Assembly: GCA_900540335.1 (NCBI GenBank)
Contig: UQFC01000057.1
Span: 1 to 17,038, forward strand
Length of the DNA: 17,038 bases
Direction: 5' to 3'
DNA from: an uncultured Clostridium sp.
GTDB taxonomy: Bacteria > Bacillota > Clostridia > Lachnospirales > Lachnospiraceae
Each line of letters starts with the position of its first letter. The stretch's first letter is position 1. The translations under genes and the position numbers were made by a program. This document shows, one piece after another, positions 14,403 to 17,038 of the stretch. The notes under the pieces were generated by a model, which was not told where the DNA came from, did no database searches, and saw only the letters and a program-made list of their open reading frames with translations.

Positions 14403-15806
14403 TTAAAATCGGAAATACAAAAACGGGTTATAGGTTGCATCCACCAGATAAGCAATGGACAGAAACAGAACGGCTCCTAAAAACAGAGGTTCCAGAATGG
14501 TGCGGCCTTTTTTGCAGAACCGGTCTGCCAGTCTGGCCGGAAGCGGCGTAGAGCCGAATGCGGACAATACAAGCAGGGACAGGCTTCCCAGCAGAAGAAA
14601 TACGGTTCTGTCATTGGAGAAGGGCAGACCGCCTCTTCCCAGCATCTGAAGCAGATAAGCCAGTCCGGCATGAAGATCTTCAAATGCAAACAGCACCCAG
14701 CCAAAGATTACAAGGAGACAGGCATAGGTGTGCTGAATCCAGGAAGGAAGTTTTTTCAAAATATTCTTTAAAATAAATTTTTCAAAAAGAAGCAAAATTC
14801 CGAAATATACTCCCCACATTAGAAAATTCAGACTGGCGCCGTGCCAGATTCCTGTCAGAAGCCATACAATCAGAATGTTGCGAACCTGGAGCAGACTGCC
14901 TTTCCGGTTGCCGCCCAGGGGAATGTATACATATTCCTTAAACCAGGTTCCCAGGGAAATGTGCCACCGTCTCCAGAACTCCGTAATGCTTTTGGAAATA
15001 TACGGATAGCTGAAGTTTTCCGGGAACCGGAAGCCCAGCATATGTCCCATGCCCACGGCCATATCGGAATAACCGGAAAAATCAAAATAAATCTGAAACG
15101 AAAAGGCCAGAATCCCCAGCCACACCATAAGAATGCTGCGCTCTCCGGGCAAAATACCATTGATCTCCGTCCAGAGGGCTCCGGCCTGGTTGGCAAGAAG
15201 TACCTTTTTTCCCAGACCGATAATAAAATAACGGATTCCCAGAGAAAACTGTTCCAGGTTTTCCTTTCTGCAGTTTAATTCTGCGGCAATGTCCTGGTAC
15301 CGGACAATGGGGCCGGCAATTAACTGGGGAAACATGGAAACATAAGCTCCAAAGGAAATCAGGCTGTTCTGAACAGGAGCTTCTCCCCGGTAAACATCAA
15401 TGGTATAGGACATGGTCTGGAAGGTATAAAAAGAAATACCGATAGGCAGAGCCAGTCCCAGAAGAGGGAAGCTGCTTCCGGTCAGTTCGTTGAAGGAGCG
15501 GATAACAAAGTCCGTATATTTAAAAACAAAAAGAAGAGAAAGGTTGATAACAGCAGAAGATGCGACCGCCAGGCGGGCGCCTTTTAAGTTTCCCTTCTCT
15601 TTAAAATGTCCCACCAGCTTGCCGTGAATAAAGTCAACCAGGGTGGAAAACAGCAGGAGAGAGATGTATACCGGCTCTCCCCAGCCATAAAAAATTAAAC
15701 TTCCAATAAACAGAATTCCGTTCCTGAAAGCTTTCGGCACTGCAAAATACAGCGCCAGAAACAGCGGAAGAAAACGGAACAGAAATAAAAGACTGCTGAA
15801 TACCAT
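14403..15806 (-). CDS. MBOAT family O-acyltransferase (AlgI/DltB-like)
   Basis: This polytopic membrane protein of 467 residues has about ten hydrophobic segments. MBOAT signatures are SFYTFQTMSYTIDVYRG (about 125-141), PQLIAGPIVRY (160-170), the conserved RRWHISLGTWFKEYVYIPLGG block (His282) and the catalytic histidine region LTGIWHGASLNFLMWG (His322). AlgI/DltB relatives carry an acyl group, usually acetyl, across the cytoplasmic membrane for transfer to an extracellular polymer. The start codon lies 3 nt after the stop of the DUF4358 lipoprotein gene and has no strong ribosome binding site, implying translational coupling. The DHHW partner follows. A DltB role is unlikely because dltA, dltC and dltD are not adjacent; polysaccharide or wall O-acetylation is more likely. 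The acceptor cannot be read from the sequence. Confidence 0.92.
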   Translation of the reverse strand: MVFSSLLFLFRFLPLFLALYFAVPKAFRNGILFIGSLIFYGWGEPVYISLLLFSTLVDFIHGKLVGHFKEKGNLKGARLAVASSAVINLSLLFVFKYTDFVIRSFNELTGSSFPLLGLALPIGISFYTFQTMSYTIDVYRGEAPVQNSLISFGAYVSMFPQLIAGPIVRYQDIAAELNCRKENLEQFSLGIRYFIIGLGKKVLLANQAGALWTEINGILPGERSILMVWLGILAFSFQIYFDFSGYSDMAVGMGHMLGFRFPENFSYPYISKSITEFWRRWHISLGTWFKEYVYIPLGGNRKGSLLQVRNILIVWLLTGIWHGASLNFLMWGVYFGILLLFEKFILKNILKKLPSWIQHTYACLLVIFGWVLFAFEDLHAGLAYLLQMLGRGGLPFSNDRTVFLLLGSLSLLVLSAFGSTPLPARLADRFCKKGRTILEPLFLGAVLFLSIAYLVDATYNPFLYFRF

Positions 15807-15809
15807 GGC

Positions 15810-16388
15810 TTACTTGAAATATCCATCGATAATATCAATGGCAATCTGATTGTTTTCAGAAGCGGACTTTAACGCAGCTTCATCGCCCTCTTCCATGGCA
15901 GCGTCACTGGGAGCGCCCAGCATAACAAAGAAAACATAATCGCCGTGACGCACAACCTGAGAGGCCTGAATCTTGGCAATGTTCATGGGATACTGCATGG
16001 TATCGCCCACCAGACGATCCCGGTATGCAGTCAGGGCCGCCTCTGTCTCATCGCCTTTTCCGTCTTTTGCCTTTACTCCGATAAAGGTTTCAACAAAGGT
16101 GCTGATCATGGGAGCCTCTGCCACATAAGACTCGTAAAGCTCGGGAGAAAGTCCGATCACATCCTCCAGCATCTGTCCATCCATCTCTGTATTGGGAATA
16201 TAATTTTCACCGTAAGCATTTTTTATATCACTTAAAAGATCATCCAGGGAGATATCTTTTACCGCTTCAGGAGCTGTGGTTTCCTGTCCGGCAGGATTGC
16301 CGGAAGTGCCGCTGCCGGAACAGCCGGTAAGAGCGGAAACAGATAAAGCAGCAGCCATAAAAAATGCAGTCAGTTGTTTTTTCATCAT
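15810..16388 (-). CDS. DUF4358-type lipoprotein
   Basis: This is a predicted 192-residue lipoprotein. A charged start (MMKKQ), a hydrophobic segment and the lipobox LTGC (Cys23) are followed by a Gly/Ser/Thr-rich linker and a globular domain resembling DUF4358, with DISLDDLLSDIKNAYGENYIP and a C-terminal IDIIDGYFK. The family has no established biochemical role. I chose the ATG at 16388-16386 because AGGAGG (plus 16399-16404) lies 10 nt upstream; the frame continues upstream but that extension would put 15 residues in front of a clean signal peptide. It is first in a minus-strand operon with MBOAT and DHHW genes, so it probably works at the outer face of the membrane in the same envelope process. 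The DUF4358 assignment is from memory of the family and its usual neighbours. Confidence 0.8.
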   Translation of the reverse strand: MMKKQLTAFFMAAALSVSALTGCSGSGTSGNPAGQETTAPEAVKDISLDDLLSDIKNAYGENYIPNTEMDGQMLEDVIGLSPELYESYVAEAPMISTFVETFIGVKAKDGKGDETEAALTAYRDRLVGDTMQYPMNIAKIQASQVVRHGDYVFFVMLGAPSDAAMEEGDEAALKSASENNQIAIDIIDGYFK

Positions 16389-16433
16389 AATAAATGTTCC
16401 TCCTTTTTGCCCCCCGAGGGGTCTGTATGACAT

Positions 16434-16462
16434 ATTATAAGGGAGAGGATAGGAAAAGGCAA
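16434..16462 (-). promoter_or_regulatory. Promoter of the DUF4358-MBOAT-DHHW operon
   Basis: On the minus strand, TTGCCT (plus 16457-16462) and a perfect TATAAT (plus 16434-16439) are 17 nt apart, predicting a start near 16427 and a leader of about 40 nt. It points away from the rRNA promoters. Confidence 0.65.
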
Positions 16463-16596
16463 TTTACAAATATCTGAAGCTTCCTTACGGAATCCGGATG
16501 AACAGAGACAGAAATATTACAAACGCTTTTAAAAAAAAGAAAGGAAACAGGGAAAAACGACGGTTTTCATGAAAATAAAAAAGTTGAAAAAATCTG

Positions 16597-16625
16597 TTGA
16601 CATTTGTAGAAGTATTTGGTATTAT
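16597..16625 (+). promoter_or_regulatory. rRNA operon promoter P1
   Basis: A perfect -35 TTGACA (16597-16602) and a -10 TATTAT (16620-16625) are spaced by 17 nt. The A-rich run at about 16572-16592 directly upstream resembles an UP element. The start is predicted at about 16632-16633, at the first base of a GC-rich hairpin. It is the first of two tandem promoters, as is usual for Firmicute rRNA operons. Confidence 0.85.
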
Positions 16626-16631
16626 ATAACT

Positions 16632-16648
16632 CGCCGCTGAAAACGGCG
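16632..16648 (+). other. GC-rich hairpin at the predicted P1 transcript start
   Basis: CGCCG (16632-16636) pairs with CGGCG (16644-16648) around a CTGAAAA loop; a register shifted by one base also pairs. A second small stem, CAAACT (16653-16658) with AGTTTG (16666-16671), follows. No T-tract is present, so neither is a terminator on this strand. Confidence 0.55.
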
Positions 16649-16690
16649 GCAACAAACTTTAAAAGAGTTTGAAAAAAATAAAAAAAGTTG

Positions 16691-16719
16691 TTGACAAACG
16701 CAAGCAACTGTGATAAGAT
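16691..16719 (+). promoter_or_regulatory. rRNA operon promoter P2
   Basis: A perfect -35 TTGACA (16691-16696) lies 17 nt from the -10 TAAGAT (16714-16719), which has an extended TGA just before it (16711-16713). An A-rich stretch (16671-16687) provides a likely UP element. The predicted start is G16726. A GTP start fits the growth-rate control known for Firmicute rRNA promoters. The -35 boxes of P1 and P2 are 94 nt apart. Confidence 0.85.
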
Positions 16720-16725
16720 AAACGA

Positions 16726-16979
16726 GTTGCTGCTGAGAACAAAAGCAACAGCGAAATGAACCTTGAAAATGAAAAATTGAACAGTGTTTAAAACCCTGAA
16801 AATTCTAATAAAAAAGAGTCCTGGTTGGACATCTTTGAATAAGAGTATTCAGAACAAAAACAAACCAAAACAACAGTAGAACGGTTTAAAATTTGCTAGT
16901 AGTTAATTTTGAATCGGGACAAACGGACAGAGGTGTCTGCCCGACCGCGAGTCGGTCAGCAGCAGCTTCTGCGAAGCTT
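16726..16979 (+). other. rRNA operon 5' leader with stems and boxA-like element
   Basis: This non-coding leader of about 250 nt precedes 16S rRNA. Visible pieces are a 5'-terminal stem GTTGCT/AGCAAC (16726-16731, 16744-16749), a boxA-like antitermination sequence around TGAACCTTGAAAA (16757-16769), and a stem TGAATA/TATTCA with an AGAG loop (16836-16851). Three hairpins crowd the 16S start: CAGA/TCTG (16928-16939), CCGAC/GTCGG (16941-16955) and AGCTTC/GAAGCT (16964-16978). The last ones probably belong to the 16S processing region; the partner strand after 16S is outside the window. No convincing open reading frame is present. Confidence 0.6.

Positions 16980-17038
<59 letters not shown>

Noticed and set aside
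14192..14455. Open frame of 87 codons on the minus strand spanning the MBOAT-DHHW junction
   Set aside because: It overlaps both real genes in another frame and carries no domain or start signal of its own.
16411..16421. C/G-run hairpin in the DUF4358 leader as a regulatory structure
   Set aside because: It has only four pairs and a 3-nt loop, too small to claim a function, though it lies near the ribosome binding site.
16389..16433. N-terminal extension of the DUF4358 lipoprotein by 15 residues
   Set aside because: The added residues would precede a complete signal peptide and include the ribosome binding site of the ATG at 16388.

Overview
The window looks like chromosome from a Firmicute of the class Clostridia, most likely a Lachnospiraceae-type gut anaerobe. 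The reasons are the first bases of a 16S rRNA gene at the right end, strong AGGAGG-type ribosome binding sites, moderate GC content, and a gene set (PrpR_N-type regulator, DUF4358/MBOAT/DHHW cluster) that I associate with that family. This placement rests on recognition, not on a search.

Layout, left to right. (1) 1-5349, plus strand: the 3' part of a LysR-family regulator overlaps sbcD by ATGA, and sbcD overlaps sbcC in the same way, giving a tightly coupled run ending in the SbcCD double-strand-end nuclease. (2) 5382-7277: a PrpR_N/PAS/AAA+/Fis-type regulator resembling a sigma-54 activator. Its AAA+ domain appears to have lost the sigma-54 contact loop, the Walker B aspartate and the arginine fingers. 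(3) 7278-7454: a regulatory region with four 11-bp direct repeats in exact register, a fifth half-copy, a good sigma-A-type promoter, and a 7-bp inverted repeat over the -10 box. (4) 7455-11418: a catabolic operon of tartronate semialdehyde reductase (garR), a DapA/HOGA-like class I aldolase, glycerate 2-kinase (garK/glxK) and an aldo/keto reductase. A strong hairpin terminator lies inside the operon, before garK.

(5) 11554-13212: a protein with a pRiA4b ORF-3-like N-terminus and a SEC-C zinc-binding C-terminus, function unknown. It converges with only 12 nt of separation on (6) 13225-16388, minus strand: a three-gene envelope operon in the order DUF4358 lipoprotein, MBOAT O-acyltransferase, DHHW (AlgX/AlgJ-like) protein, with its own promoter. 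(7) 16389-17038: a divergent intergenic region with two tandem rRNA promoters, a structured leader, a boxA-like element and the 5' end of 16S rRNA.

How the genes fit together: the aldolase probably cleaves a 2-oxo sugar acid to pyruvate plus tartronate semialdehyde. GarR then reduces the semialdehyde to D-glycerate and GarK phosphorylates it to 2-phosphoglycerate for lower glycolysis. The adjacent regulator probably controls this operon through the phased repeats, working with the ordinary vegetative sigma factor rather than sigma-54. I saw no transposon, CRISPR array, prophage or tRNA.
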